64,000 bases of DNA from Paenibacillus sp. cl123 (GTDB taxonomy: Bacteria; Bacillota; Bacilli; Paenibacillales; NBRC-103111). The notes beneath the pieces were generated by a model. The model saw nothing but the letters and a program-made list of their open reading frames with translations. It searched no databases and was not told the origin of the DNA. Position 1 is the first letter of the stretch. Each line of letters starts with the position of its first letter. The stretch lies in contig NZ_FMYY01000006.1 in the NCBI RefSeq assembly GCF_900101595.1, positions 148,362 to 212,361 of the forward strand, read 5' to 3'. Shown here one piece after another: positions 45,831-60,078 of this stretch. The position numbers and the translations under genes were made by a program.

Positions 45831-45900
45831 CAAAGCTCTCCTCCAACCGGTCGTGCACAGATGAATAGTCCATTCCCGAGACAAGTTCTCAAGAAAGAAA

Positions 45901-48006
45901 GTGGTATCGATTTCCAGGAACTATTCTTATTATAAATGGTTTTGGGTCGTCATGGCTATATTTTTGTTTACCTTGCTCGCCGCGGCTCCCCTGCACCGGC
46001 TGATGACCTTTGCAGAATCGTCCGTACTCGCGGATGGGGGCCGGCTGGATCTGCAGGGATACCCGTGGGAGAAGCGTTCCGGCGCCCGGTTAAATGGCGA
46101 ATGGGAGCTGTATTGGCTGCCCGATCTCGGCTCATCGGACTTCCCCGGTCCGGCCCGGACGAGAGCCGAATCCCCCGAGTTCGCAAAGCTTCCGGATCAC
46201 TGGAAGAAGGGAGCGGCTCTGCCCGATATGCAGACCGGGGAAGCATTCGCGACCTACCGGCTGACCGTGGCGCTGGACGCTTCCTCCCGGAGGTTTGCCG
46301 TGCAGATGCCGGCTATCCACACAGCTTACCAATTGTGGCTGAACGGCGAGCTGCTGGCGGAGGCGGGCAGGGGGAGAGGCGAAGAGGCAGACTCGCTGCC
46401 CGATCAGGGCGCGCGGACGCTGCTGTTCACTCCCGCGGACGGCAAGGCGGAGCTTGTGCTGCAGCTCTACGGACAGCCGGTCAAAGGAGGCGGCTGGAGC
46501 GCTCCGTATCTCGGCTTGGCGGAGAAGATCGATGCCGAGGCGAAAGCGAGCTTGTCCATCGACATGGCCGCCGTCGGCGGCTTGCTGGTGCTTGGCGTTC
46601 ATTATATCGTCCAATTTTTGCTCAGGCGCAAGGAGATGGAGTCCTTCTGGTTCGGCTGCTTCTGTCTGCTGCTCGGCATCCGGGCTCTGTTCCTCAGCGA
46701 CGGCGTCTCTTACGTCTGGCAGGCTGGACTCTCCCATCTGACGGTTACCCGGATCTCTTACATAAGCTTGTTCCTGAGCGCTCCTGCGATCGGTCTGTTC
46801 GTTGAGCGTCTCTATCCTGCGGAGGTTCCAAGGCGGCTGGTGCGGCTCATGATCGGACTTGGCGCGATCAGCACGTTATGCGCGTTCTTGCTGCCGTCTT
46901 CCTGGATAAGCGGCACCGTCCGATTCTACGAAGGGGCTTCCGTGCTGCTGGGCGCGTGGCTGCTGGTCTGCTTGGGGCTGGCGTACAAACGCGGCAGGGA
47001 GGGTGCGATCTTCGTGATTCTCGGAGCGGCCGCATGTCTGGGGGCGATGCTCGGAGACGAGCTGATCGGCCAGGAGCCGGCCTTTGTCGGACAGCTGTCG
47101 TTGTTCGGTCTGCTGCTCGGAACATTGCTGGCTTCCTTCATCCTGAGCGCCCGATCGGTCAAGGCGATGACATCCGTCGAAACGCTATCCAGGCAAATGC
47201 GGGAGTTGAACGCCGGTCTGGAGCAAAAAATCCGCGATCGTACCGCCGAGCTGGAGCGCATTAACCGGAGTCTGGAGCTCGTCAACGAGGAGCTGGCTCG
47301 GCTGGAGACCTCGCGGCGGCATCTGCTCAGCAATATCTCGCATGATCTGGGCACGCCGATGACGCTTATCCAGGGCTATGTCGAAGCGCTGATGGACGGG
47401 GTGGTCAAGCCGGAGCAGCAGCAGCAATATTTGAAGCTGATTCATAACCGGATTCTCGGGCTAAGCCGGCTGATCAAGGACTTGTTCCAGCTCTCCAAGC
47501 TGGAAGCCAGGCAGATGGAATTCGATATCCAGACCATCGGCACAGATGAGCTGGTCCGGTTCTTCGACGAGCGTTATGAGCTGGAGCTGGCAGGGGCGGG
47601 TCTGCGCTTCGAGACGACCTCCCGCATCCTGCATCCCGGAGACGGGCGGCCGCCTATCGTCCGCGTCGACATCGACCGGATCGATCAGGTGCTGACCAAT
47701 ATTATTTACAATGCGGTCAAGTACACGCCCGAGGGAGGGCTTATTCAGCTACAGTTCACGGCGGACGAGCATTCGCTGGTCGTTCAGGTGCAGGATAACG
47801 GGGCCGGCATAGCGCCTGAGGACCTGCCTTATATTTTCGACCGCTTCTACAAAAAAGACAAGTCGCGCAATACGGCCGGCGGCGGCAGCGGACTTGGGCT
47901 TGCGATCGCCAAGGAAATCATCGATTTCCACGGCGGGCGCATCTGGGCTCACAGCCGGCTTGGCCAAGGGGCGTGCATCGCCTTTATGCTGCCGCTGGTG
48001 AAGTGA
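45901..48006 (+). CDS. 7TM-type sensor histidine kinase, GTG start
   Basis: A 701-residue membrane kinase. TM1 (about 12-30) is followed by an extracytoplasmic region (about 45-215) with a galactose-binding/7TMR-DISM-like fold (LNGEWELYWLP, LWLNGELLAEAG), then seven TM helices (about 218-405), a coiled coil, HisKA with His481 in NISHDLGTPM and HATPase with NIIYNAVKYTPEG and SGLGLAIA. The DISM architecture suggests it senses an extracellular small molecule, perhaps carbohydrate. Its GTG follows a weak AAGAAAG site. Partner: the divergent response regulator. Confidence 0.85.
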   Translation: MVSISRNYSYYKWFWVVMAIFLFTLLAAAPLHRLMTFAESSVLADGGRLDLQGYPWEKRSGARLNGEWELYWLPDLGSSDFPGPARTRAESPEFAKLPDHWKKGAALPDMQTGEAFATYRLTVALDASSRRFAVQMPAIHTAYQLWLNGELLAEAGRGRGEEADSLPDQGARTLLFTPADGKAELVLQLYGQPVKGGGWSAPYLGLAEKIDAEAKASLSIDMAAVGGLLVLGVHYIVQFLLRRKEMESFWFGCFCLLLGIRALFLSDGVSYVWQAGLSHLTVTRISYISLFLSAPAIGLFVERLYPAEVPRRLVRLMIGLGAISTLCAFLLPSSWISGTVRFYEGASVLLGAWLLVCLGLAYKRGREGAIFVILGAAACLGAMLGDELIGQEPAFVGQLSLFGLLLGTLLASFILSARSVKAMTSVETLSRQMRELNAGLEQKIRDRTAELERINRSLELVNEELARLETSRRHLLSNISHDLGTPMTLIQGYVEALMDGVVKPEQQQQYLKLIHNRILGLSRLIKDLFQLSKLEARQMEFDIQTIGTDELVRFFDERYELELAGAGLRFETTSRILHPGDGRPPIVRVDIDRIDQVLTNIIYNAVKYTPEGGLIQLQFTADEHSLVVQVQDNGAGIAPEDLPYIFDRFYKKDKSRNTAGGGSGLGLAIAKEIIDFHGGRIWAHSRLGQGACIAFMLPLVK

Positions 48007-48030
48007 AGAAGACTCTGTTCCGAGCCCCCG

Positions 48031-48915
48031 TCACCCTTCTCCCCTCCGGGACAGCACCGAATGCCGGTAGTCGGTCGGCGAGCTCTGGTAGCGGCGCTTG
48101 AACTGCTTGGAGAAATGGAGCGGGTCCTGGAAGCCGACGGATGAGGCGATCTGCTCGACGGTGAGCTCCGGACGCTCGCGCAGCAGATGGCGCGCCTTGT
48201 CCAGACGGAGGCTGAGCAGGAAGGTCACGGGGCTTACGCCGGTATGCGCTTTGAACATCGTGGACAAATAAGCCCGGTTGTAGCCCAGCGCCTCCGCCAT
48301 CAGCTCGATCGTAATCGGCTCGGCATATTGCGCGGATAAATATTGCACGGCTTGCTGCACCGTGCGCGCGCCGCTTGTCTCCGCGGCGGGCTGCCCCGGC
48401 TCGGCTTGCTGCAGCGCTTGGGCGAACTCCGCCAGAAGCAGGTGGAGACAGCCTGCGGCCTTCAGTGAAGCGCCCGTCGCTCTCGTCTGGAACGCCTCCT
48501 GCACCTGGAGGAACAGGGAAGGCACAAGCCGGCTGCGGCCGGTGGCGACGATGAGCTGGCGGGAGCCAAGGCCTGCTTCGCTCAGCAGGCTGAGGGCGGC
48601 TGTGCCCTCGAAGGCGATCCAGCGATATTGCCAAGGAGCGTCGAGATCGGCCGTATATTGGACGAGGGAGCCCGGCTCGATAAGAAACGTATCTCCCGGT
48701 CCCAGTTCATGCATTTGCCCGGCGCAGGTGTAGGTGCCTCTGCCGGAGAGCACGTGATGCAGCAAATAATAGTCGACGACCTTGGGACCGGGTTTATGTC
48801 CCGGCTTGGTCTGGCTGTTGCCGGCGAACAGCACGACCAGGGAGCGGTCTTTGGACGGTGCGGAAGGATTCGATACGACATAATAACTGTCTTTGCGTTT
48901 CTCGGCGGAAGACAT
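48031..48915 (-). CDS. AraC-family regulator, probable gal operon activator
   Basis: A 294-residue regulator with an N-terminal cupin-like sugar-binding domain (about 25-165; PGDTFLIEPGSLVQY) and a C-terminal pair of HTHs (about 195-290; LMAEALGYNRAYLSTMFK and VEQIASSVGFQDPLHFSKQF). This fits the MsmR/RafR-type group that responds to galactosides. AAAGGAG lies before the ATG. It is divergent from galK-galE-galT, and a direct repeat at the gal promoter is spaced exactly as AraC-type sites are. Confidence 0.83.
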   Translation of the reverse strand: MSSAEKRKDSYYVVSNPSAPSKDRSLVVLFAGNSQTKPGHKPGPKVVDYYLLHHVLSGRGTYTCAGQMHELGPGDTFLIEPGSLVQYTADLDAPWQYRWIAFEGTAALSLLSEAGLGSRQLIVATGRSRLVPSLFLQVQEAFQTRATGASLKAAGCLHLLLAEFAQALQQAEPGQPAAETSGARTVQQAVQYLSAQYAEPITIELMAEALGYNRAYLSTMFKAHTGVSPVTFLLSLRLDKARHLLRERPELTVEQIASSVGFQDPLHFSKQFKRRYQSSPTDYRHSVLSRRGEG

Positions 48916-49096
48916 GCGGGAGACGGCTCCTTTCGTTCAGGGTGCAGGCGACAGACAGGCAGGCAAGTAGCCCAGGCAAGGCGGGCAGGCGAATAGTCGG
49001 CTGCGCGGCGGAGAGAAACAATACGCGGCGGCAGGGGGACGGAGCCGGTCCGGCGTCCTCGGTTTTACTTGATTGTAGCATAGGGATCTAACATTT

Positions 49097-49151
49097 TTCC
49101 ATACGGAACTGACATCGTTCCATAGTTTCCGGCGCGTCCGGACGCTATACT
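49097..49151 (+). promoter_or_regulatory. gal promoter with AraC-type direct repeats
   Basis: TTCCATA occurs at 49097-49103 and 49118-49124, 21 bp apart (two helical turns), the second overlapping a poor -35 position of a promoter with -10 TATACT (49146-49151). This is the arrangement of an activator-dependent AraC-family promoter. Confidence 0.6.
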
Positions 49152-49226
49152 GATATCAATCCATATCGCCATGTCCGGCACAAGAGCCGGCAGGCGAATA
49201 ATCCAATACTCGAGGTGAAGCTCACA

Positions 49227-50396
49227 ATGGCGGATATTCAAGCTTTGCAGCAACGGTTCGTTGACCTATACGGGGCGGACGACAGCCATCCCATCCGGGT
49301 GTTCCATGCGCCCGGACGCGTAAATCTGATCGGCGAGCATACGGATTACAACGGCGGGTACGTGTTTCCGGCGGCGCTGACCTTCGGCACGACGCTGCTG
49401 GTGCGCAAGCGGGAGGACGGGCAAGTGGGGCTCGCTTCCACGAACTTCGAGCAGCGCCAACATATTTCCATTCAATCCCTTGTCAATGATCCGGCGGACG
49501 ACTGGATGAACTATCCGAAGGGCGTTATCCGCGAGCTCCAGCTTGGCGGCGTTGCGGTCGGCGGCTACGATATGCTGTTCAGCGGAGCCATCCCGAATGG
49601 GGCGGGCCTGTCCTCCTCGGCTTCCATCGAGGTAGTGACCGCATTCGCTCTGCTGACGATGGAAGGGCAGCCGACGGACAAGGTAAAGATCGCGCTGCTC
49701 TCCCAGAAGGCGGAGAACGAGTTTATCGGGGTCAAATGCGGGATCATGGATCAATTTGCCGTCGCTATGGGCAAGAAGGATCATGCCGTGCTGCTGATGT
49801 GCGATACGCTGGAATACCGCCATGTGCCGTTCCAAAGCGGCGCTTACAAGCTGGTGATCGGCAACACGAACAAAAAGCGCGGGCTGGTCGATTCGGCATA
49901 CAACGAGCGCCGCTCCCAATGCGAGCAGGCGGTCGCCGAGCTGCGCGGCCGGCATCCGGAGCTGACGCTGCTCGGACAGCTGTCACTGGCTGAATACGAG
50001 GAAGCGGAGCACTTGATTCAGGACGAAACGGTTCGCAAGCGGGCGCGTCATGTCGTGGAGGAAATTGACCGGGTGCTGCAGTCCATCAAGGTGCTGGAGC
50101 TCGGAGATCTGGAAGCGTTCGGCAAGCTGATGAACGCCTCCCATGTATCGCTGCGCGATCTCTATGAAGTGACCGGATTCGAGCTGGATACGATGGTGGA
50201 GGCTGCCTGGCAGGTGCCGGGCGTACTCGGAGCCCGGATGACGGGCGCAGGCTTCGGCGGCTGCACGGTGTCGCTGGTGCATGAGGACAGTGTGGAGAGA
50301 TTTATCCGCGAGGTCGGACAGGCGTACCGGGAGAAAACCGGGCTGGAAGCCAGCTTCTACGTTTGCGATATCGGGGACGGCGTCAAGGAATTGTAA
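49227..50396 (+). CDS. galK: Galactokinase
   Basis: A 389-residue GHMP kinase that phosphorylates galactose at C1, first step of the Leloir pathway. Signatures: GRVNLIGEHTDYNGGYVFP (galactokinase motif) near residue 30, GAGLSSSASIEV (ATP loop) and GAGFGGCTVSLV near the C-terminus. ATG 49227 lies 9 bases after CGAGGTGA; an in-frame GTG at 49215 is less likely. First gene of the galKET operon, with 128 bp to galE. Confidence 0.95.
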   Translation: MADIQALQQRFVDLYGADDSHPIRVFHAPGRVNLIGEHTDYNGGYVFPAALTFGTTLLVRKREDGQVGLASTNFEQRQHISIQSLVNDPADDWMNYPKGVIRELQLGGVAVGGYDMLFSGAIPNGAGLSSSASIEVVTAFALLTMEGQPTDKVKIALLSQKAENEFIGVKCGIMDQFAVAMGKKDHAVLLMCDTLEYRHVPFQSGAYKLVIGNTNKKRGLVDSAYNERRSQCEQAVAELRGRHPELTLLGQLSLAEYEEAEHLIQDETVRKRARHVVEEIDRVLQSIKVLELGDLEAFGKLMNASHVSLRDLYEVTGFELDTMVEAAWQVPGVLGARMTGAGFGGCTVSLVHEDSVERFIREVGQAYREKTGLEASFYVCDIGDGVKEL

Positions 50397-50524
50397 AGCC
50401 TGCATGCTGCGAACTGTTGCATATCCGAAGTGAATTACAAAAGCAAGGCAAACCCGAGCGGATCTGAAACCGCGCTGACAGGGGAGCCCACGCTTCAAGC
50501 AGATCAACGGGAGGAGAGAGGCAC

Positions 50525-51511
50525 ATGGCGGTATTGGTAACGGGAGGCGCGGGCTACATCGGTTCGCATACGGTAGCGGAGCTGCTGGAGCGCGGCGAGG
50601 AGGTTGTGGTCGTCGATAATCTGGAGCAGGGCCATCGCGAGGCGCTGCTCGGAGGCAAGCTGTATGTCGGCGACCTGCGCGACAAAGCTTTTCTGGGCCA
50701 AGTATTTGCAGAAAACGATATCGACGCGGTCATTCATTTCGCTGCGAACTCGCTGGTCGGCGAGAGCATGAAGGACCCGGGAAAATATTATCACAATAAC
50801 GTGTACGGCACTTTATGTCTGCTGGAGGTTATGAACGAGCACAACATCAAGCGGATCGTGTTCTCCTCGACGGCTGCGACATACGGAGAACCCGAGAATG
50901 TGCCGATTCTGGAGACGGACCGCACCCTGCCGACGAACGCCTATGGCGAAACGAAGCTGGCGATGGAGAAGATGATGAAGTGGTTCGATACCGCTCACGG
51001 CATCAAATATGTATCTCTACGCTATTTCAACGCTGCCGGCGCTCGCGAAGGAGGCGGCATCGGAGAGGATCATTCTCCGGAGACGCATCTGATCCCGATC
51101 ATTTTGCAGGTAGCGCTCGGCCAGCGTCCGCATATCTCCGTCTTCGGCGACGATTACGAGACGCCGGACGGCACCTGCATCCGCGATTATATTCATGTGA
51201 CCGATCTGGCGGATGCCCACATTCTCGCTGTACAGAAGCTGCGGGAGGGAAGCGAGAGCCGTATTTACAACCTGGGCAACGGCAAGGGCTTTTCGGTCAA
51301 GGAAGTGATCGACATCGCCCGTCAGGTGACCGGACATCCGATCCCTGCCGTGGTGGAGGCTCGCCGGGCGGGCGATCCGGCTTCACTGGTCGCTTCCTCG
51401 GAGCGGGCGCGCACCGAGCTGGGCTGGGCGCCGCAGCGCGATTCGCTGGAGCGTATCATCGCCTCGGCCTGGGCGTGGCATCAGGCTTGTCCGGACGGCT
51501 ATGACAAGTAA
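50525..51511 (+). CDS. galE: UDP-glucose 4-epimerase
   Basis: A 328-residue short-chain dehydrogenase/epimerase. NAD loop [12 protein letters not shown] at the start; catalytic Tyr140 and Lys144 in NAYGETK; and FSSTAATYG with the conserved Ser. It recycles UDP-galactose to UDP-glucose. GGGAGGAGAG precedes the ATG. The order galK-galE-galT is standard for Firmicutes. Confidence 0.95.
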   Translation: MAVLVTGGAGYIGSHTVAELLERGEEVVVVDNLEQGHREALLGGKLYVGDLRDKAFLGQVFAENDIDAVIHFAANSLVGESMKDPGKYYHNNVYGTLCLLEVMNEHNIKRIVFSSTAATYGEPENVPILETDRTLPTNAYGETKLAMEKMMKWFDTAHGIKYVSLRYFNAAGAREGGGIGEDHSPETHLIPIILQVALGQRPHISVFGDDYETPDGTCIRDYIHVTDLADAHILAVQKLREGSESRIYNLGNGKGFSVKEVIDIARQVTGHPIPAVVEARRAGDPASLVASSERARTELGWAPQRDSLERIIASAWAWHQACPDGYDK

Positions 51512-51650
51512 GCAGACCTGAGTTAGATATATTTATGACAAACGGAGCATCCGGGCAGAACCGGAGAGGACTCTAGGGGGAAATTCCGGCGGAATACGTC
51601 CTCTAGCTCTCGACGGACGCTGCCGGACTCCCGGATCAGGAGTGGATCAG

Positions 51651-53237
51651 ATGAGTACGTCAGAAAGCCATACGTTCCAAGGCGATGCCGCCCGCAAGGC
51701 TGCATACGATATCGAGCGCCTGCTGCAATTCGGGATGCACCGCAAGCTGCTGGAACCGCTTGATGCCATCGCCGCGCGCAATGCGCTGCTCGATATGCTG
51801 AAGCTGGAGGAGTCTTACGAGGGCGAATGCGAGGATGCGAGCGGGGCAAGCGTCAATGAGCTGCTCGCGCCGCTGCTTGATTATGCGGCCTTGACCGGGT
51901 TGCTGGAGGAAGACAACACGACTCTTCGCGACCTGCTGGATGCGCGCATCATGGGCGCTCTGCTGCCGCGTCCGTCCGAGGTCATTCACCGCTTCTGGGC
52001 GACGGCCAAGCGGGAGGGGATCGAGCGCGCGACGGACGACTTCTACAAGCTAAGCACCGATTCCAACTATATCCGCATGGACCGGATCAACAACAACCTG
52101 TATTGGCTGGCGGCGACGGACTATGGCGATCTGGAGATTACGGTGAATCTGTCCAAACCGGAGAAGGACCCGAAGGAAATCGCCATGCTCAAAAACGCCA
52201 AGGCCAGCCACTACCCCAAGTGCCTGCTGTGTGTAGAAAACGTAGGTTATGCGGGCCGGCTTAACCATCCGGCGAGGCAGAACCTGCGGGTCATTCCGCT
52301 GGAGCTGACCGGAGAGCCGTGGTATTTCCAATACTCGCCTTACGTGTATTATAACGAGCACAGCATCATCTTCGACCGGGAGCATCGCCCTATGAAGATG
52401 TCGCGTTATTCGTTCGAGCGGCTGCTCGACTTCGTGGAGCTGTTCCCGCATTATTTTATCGGCTCCAACGCCGATCTGCCTATCGTCGGCGGGTCGATTC
52501 TGAGCCATGATCATTTCCAGGGGGGACGTCATAAGTTTCCGATGGAGCTGGCGCCTGTCGAGGCGAAGTTCTCCTCCCCGGCCTACAGCGGAGTGAAGCT
52601 CGGGATCGTCAAGTGGCCGATGTCGGTTCTCCGCATCTCGAGCCATGATCGCGTGGCGCTGCTGGAGCTCGCTTCGCATATTCTGGACAGCTGGCGCGCA
52701 TACAGCGATCCTGCCAGCGAAGTGCTGGCATTCAGCGAGCAGGACGGAGCGCAGGTGCCGCATAATACGGTCACGCCGATCGCCCGCAACAATGCTTCGG
52801 GCGAATACGAGCTGGATCTCGTATTGCGCAACAACCGGACAAGCGAAGAGCATCCTGACGGCATCTTTCATCCGCATCAGGAGCTGCATCACATCAAGAA
52901 GGAGAACATCGGCCTGATCGAGGTGATGGGGCTGGCTGTGCTTCCCGGCCGGTTGAAGGATGAGCTGGAGCTGGCTGCCGGTGCGTTGACCGGTGAGCTG
53001 CAGCCGGACGCCATCGCCGCCGATGCCCAGCATCCGCTCCACAAGCATGCCTCCTGGCTGCAGGAGCTTGCCCGCAAGCATGGAACCGCTCAGACGCGCG
53101 AGCAGGCGGCGCTGACGCTGCAGGCCGAGGTGGGCCGCAAGTTCGAGAGCGTGCTGACGGATGCCGGCGTGTTCAAGCGCAATGATGCGGGGCAGGAGGC
53201 GTTCCGCCGCTTCGTCCGGCAGCTCGGATTCGAATAA
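51651..53237 (+). CDS. galT: Galactose-1-phosphate uridylyltransferase, class II
   Basis: A 528-residue enzyme that exchanges UMP between UDP-glucose and galactose-1-phosphate. It is of the long Firmicute (class II) type rather than the short E. coli type. The active-site region is SILSHDHFQGGRH near residue 283, with VVPHNTVTPIARN-like sequence (QVPHNTVTPIARN) and HPHQELHHIKKENIGLIEVMG further on. ATG 51651 follows AGGAG; the in-frame GTG at 51642 overlaps that site. A terminator follows the gene. Confidence 0.94.
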   Translation: MSTSESHTFQGDAARKAAYDIERLLQFGMHRKLLEPLDAIAARNALLDMLKLEESYEGECEDASGASVNELLAPLLDYAALTGLLEEDNTTLRDLLDARIMGALLPRPSEVIHRFWATAKREGIERATDDFYKLSTDSNYIRMDRINNNLYWLAATDYGDLEITVNLSKPEKDPKEIAMLKNAKASHYPKCLLCVENVGYAGRLNHPARQNLRVIPLELTGEPWYFQYSPYVYYNEHSIIFDREHRPMKMSRYSFERLLDFVELFPHYFIGSNADLPIVGGSILSHDHFQGGRHKFPMELAPVEAKFSSPAYSGVKLGIVKWPMSVLRISSHDRVALLELASHILDSWRAYSDPASEVLAFSEQDGAQVPHNTVTPIARNNASGEYELDLVLRNNRTSEEHPDGIFHPHQELHHIKKENIGLIEVMGLAVLPGRLKDELELAAGALTGELQPDAIAADAQHPLHKHASWLQELARKHGTAQTREQAALTLQAEVGRKFESVLTDAGVFKRNDAGQEAFRRFVRQLGFE

Positions 53238-53246
53238 GGCGTCTAG

Positions 53247-53287
53247 ACAGCCGTATGCCGGTCTTAGCCGGGATACGGTTGTTTTTT
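53247..53287 (+). terminator. Intrinsic terminator of the gal operon
   Basis: ACAGCCGTATGCCGG pairs with CCGGGATACGGTTGT (a few wobbles) and runs into six T. Confidence 0.85.
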
Positions 53288-53381
53288 GTGCATCAGGGAA
53301 TTTACTTCCTTCATGGAACTAAGTGCTATTGACGGAACTAAAACATGGGGGGAGGAGAGCCGATAGAAAGTTGAAACTGCG

Positions 53382-53452
53382 AGTTGAAACAGCCCATGGA
53401 AACCCCATCAGCCGCAGGCCGCGCGGTATTTACCGAACTTTTGGAGAAATGG
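53382..53452. repeat. Dispersed repeat copy A (partner at 62358-62432)
   Basis: About 71 bases match 62358-62432 at roughly 70% by eye with a few small gaps; both contain AGTTG, GAAACCCC and GCCGC...GCGCG blocks and end in ATGG/GTGG. The frames do not correspond, so the similarity is not protein-coding. It may be related to the ~52-bp family (GCGCGGTATTT). Confidence 0.4.
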
Positions 53453-53476
53453 AAGAAAGAACGCAGTCGAAAAAAG

Positions 53477-53592
53477 GGAATGGATATGGGATGGAAAAGC
53501 GAAAGCGGCCGCCTTTGATGTCATATCCTTACCGCTAAATGGATTCCAGTGGGACATAACTTCAAGAGCGGTTGGAATCCCATATCCATTCC
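53477..53592. repeat. 16-bp perfect inverted repeat, 84-base loop
   Basis: GGAATGGATATGGGAT (53477-53492) and its exact complement (53577-53592). It lies in the 700-bp gap between gal and the giant kinase. Short frames cross it but lack good ribosome binding sites; I do not call a gene here. Confidence 0.6.
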
Positions 53593-53819
53593 TTCCCACT
53601 CACCAAAAGCGGGGAAACGTACGCAGAGATCTTCGTGGACCTGACCGATGGCCAGGTTTTTTCTTGTTTGCCCAAGCCGGAAAACCCTTCGCTGCACACG
53701 GATATCCAGGTATGCCATGAATATCCAAAATACGCTCATCGCTTAACGATTCTTTACGAAAAAAATCTATATTCTGCTGTCACCTGACTCGTTTCTACGA
53801 ATATCGACAAATTCGCTCA

Positions 53820-53848
53820 ATGACAAGCATTTCCGCCCATAGTAGAAT
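53820..53848 (+). promoter_or_regulatory. Promoter of the poly-HAMP kinase
   Basis: ATGACA, 17 bases, TAGAAT, about 90 bases before the start codon. Confidence 0.5.
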
Positions 53849-53940
53849 ACATAGTTGAGAGTTTCCCTCGCGCAAGCAATCTAACCATAGCTATCAGCAT
53901 GGCAGCAGCTAGTATACAACGTGTAGAGAGGATCAACACT

Positions 53941-59712
<5,772 letters not shown>

Positions 59713-59765
59713 CCGGCTGCTCCGTTCGTCCGGCGGATGTCATGCTATCTCACGTAAATTTTCGT

Positions 59766-59804
59766 ACCCCTGTTGCCGTTGAATAGTCGGCGACAGGGGT
59801 TTTT
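59766..59804 (+). terminator. Intrinsic terminator after the poly-HAMP kinase
   Basis: ACCCCTGT-GCCG pairs with CGGCGACAGGGGT and is followed by TTTT. The remaining gap to 60006 shows nothing else I can name. Confidence 0.85.
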
Positions 59805-60006
59805 GCTGCTTGCTCCCTGGCGCGCTGCCAGCGGATTCTGGGGAGGAAGGGTTTAAGCTCCCGGTCTGCATGTTGTACGGCGATCCGACGGAACTTCGGT
59901 CAGGCTTGATTCTTAGGTATCAGAAATTATGACAGAAAACCTATCTTGAGCTGGGGCTGTTTTCGAAAAAACCCCCATTTCAATAGTTCGAAATACATAA
60001 AATACA

Positions 60007-60034
60007 GTGAAAATCTCATTATTTGTGTTATAAT
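60007..60034 (+). promoter_or_regulatory. Promoter of the MCP-like gene, extended -10
   Basis: TGTTATAAT (extended -10, 60026-60034) with GTGAAA 16 bases upstream. AT-rich surroundings. Confidence 0.6.
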
Positions 60035-60078
60035 ACATGACATAAATAATATAGACCAGTCGAAGGTAGGTGGGGGAA

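Noticed and set aside
53323-53538. Arg-rich frame in the gal-kinase gap
   Set aside because: A GGAGGAG site lies nearby, but only a weak TTG start is available, and the frame crosses a non-coding dispersed repeat and an inverted repeat arm.
53572-53787. Second short frame in the gal-kinase gap
   Set aside because: The peptide looks protein-like but there is no ribosome binding site and it starts in the inverted repeat arm; left open.
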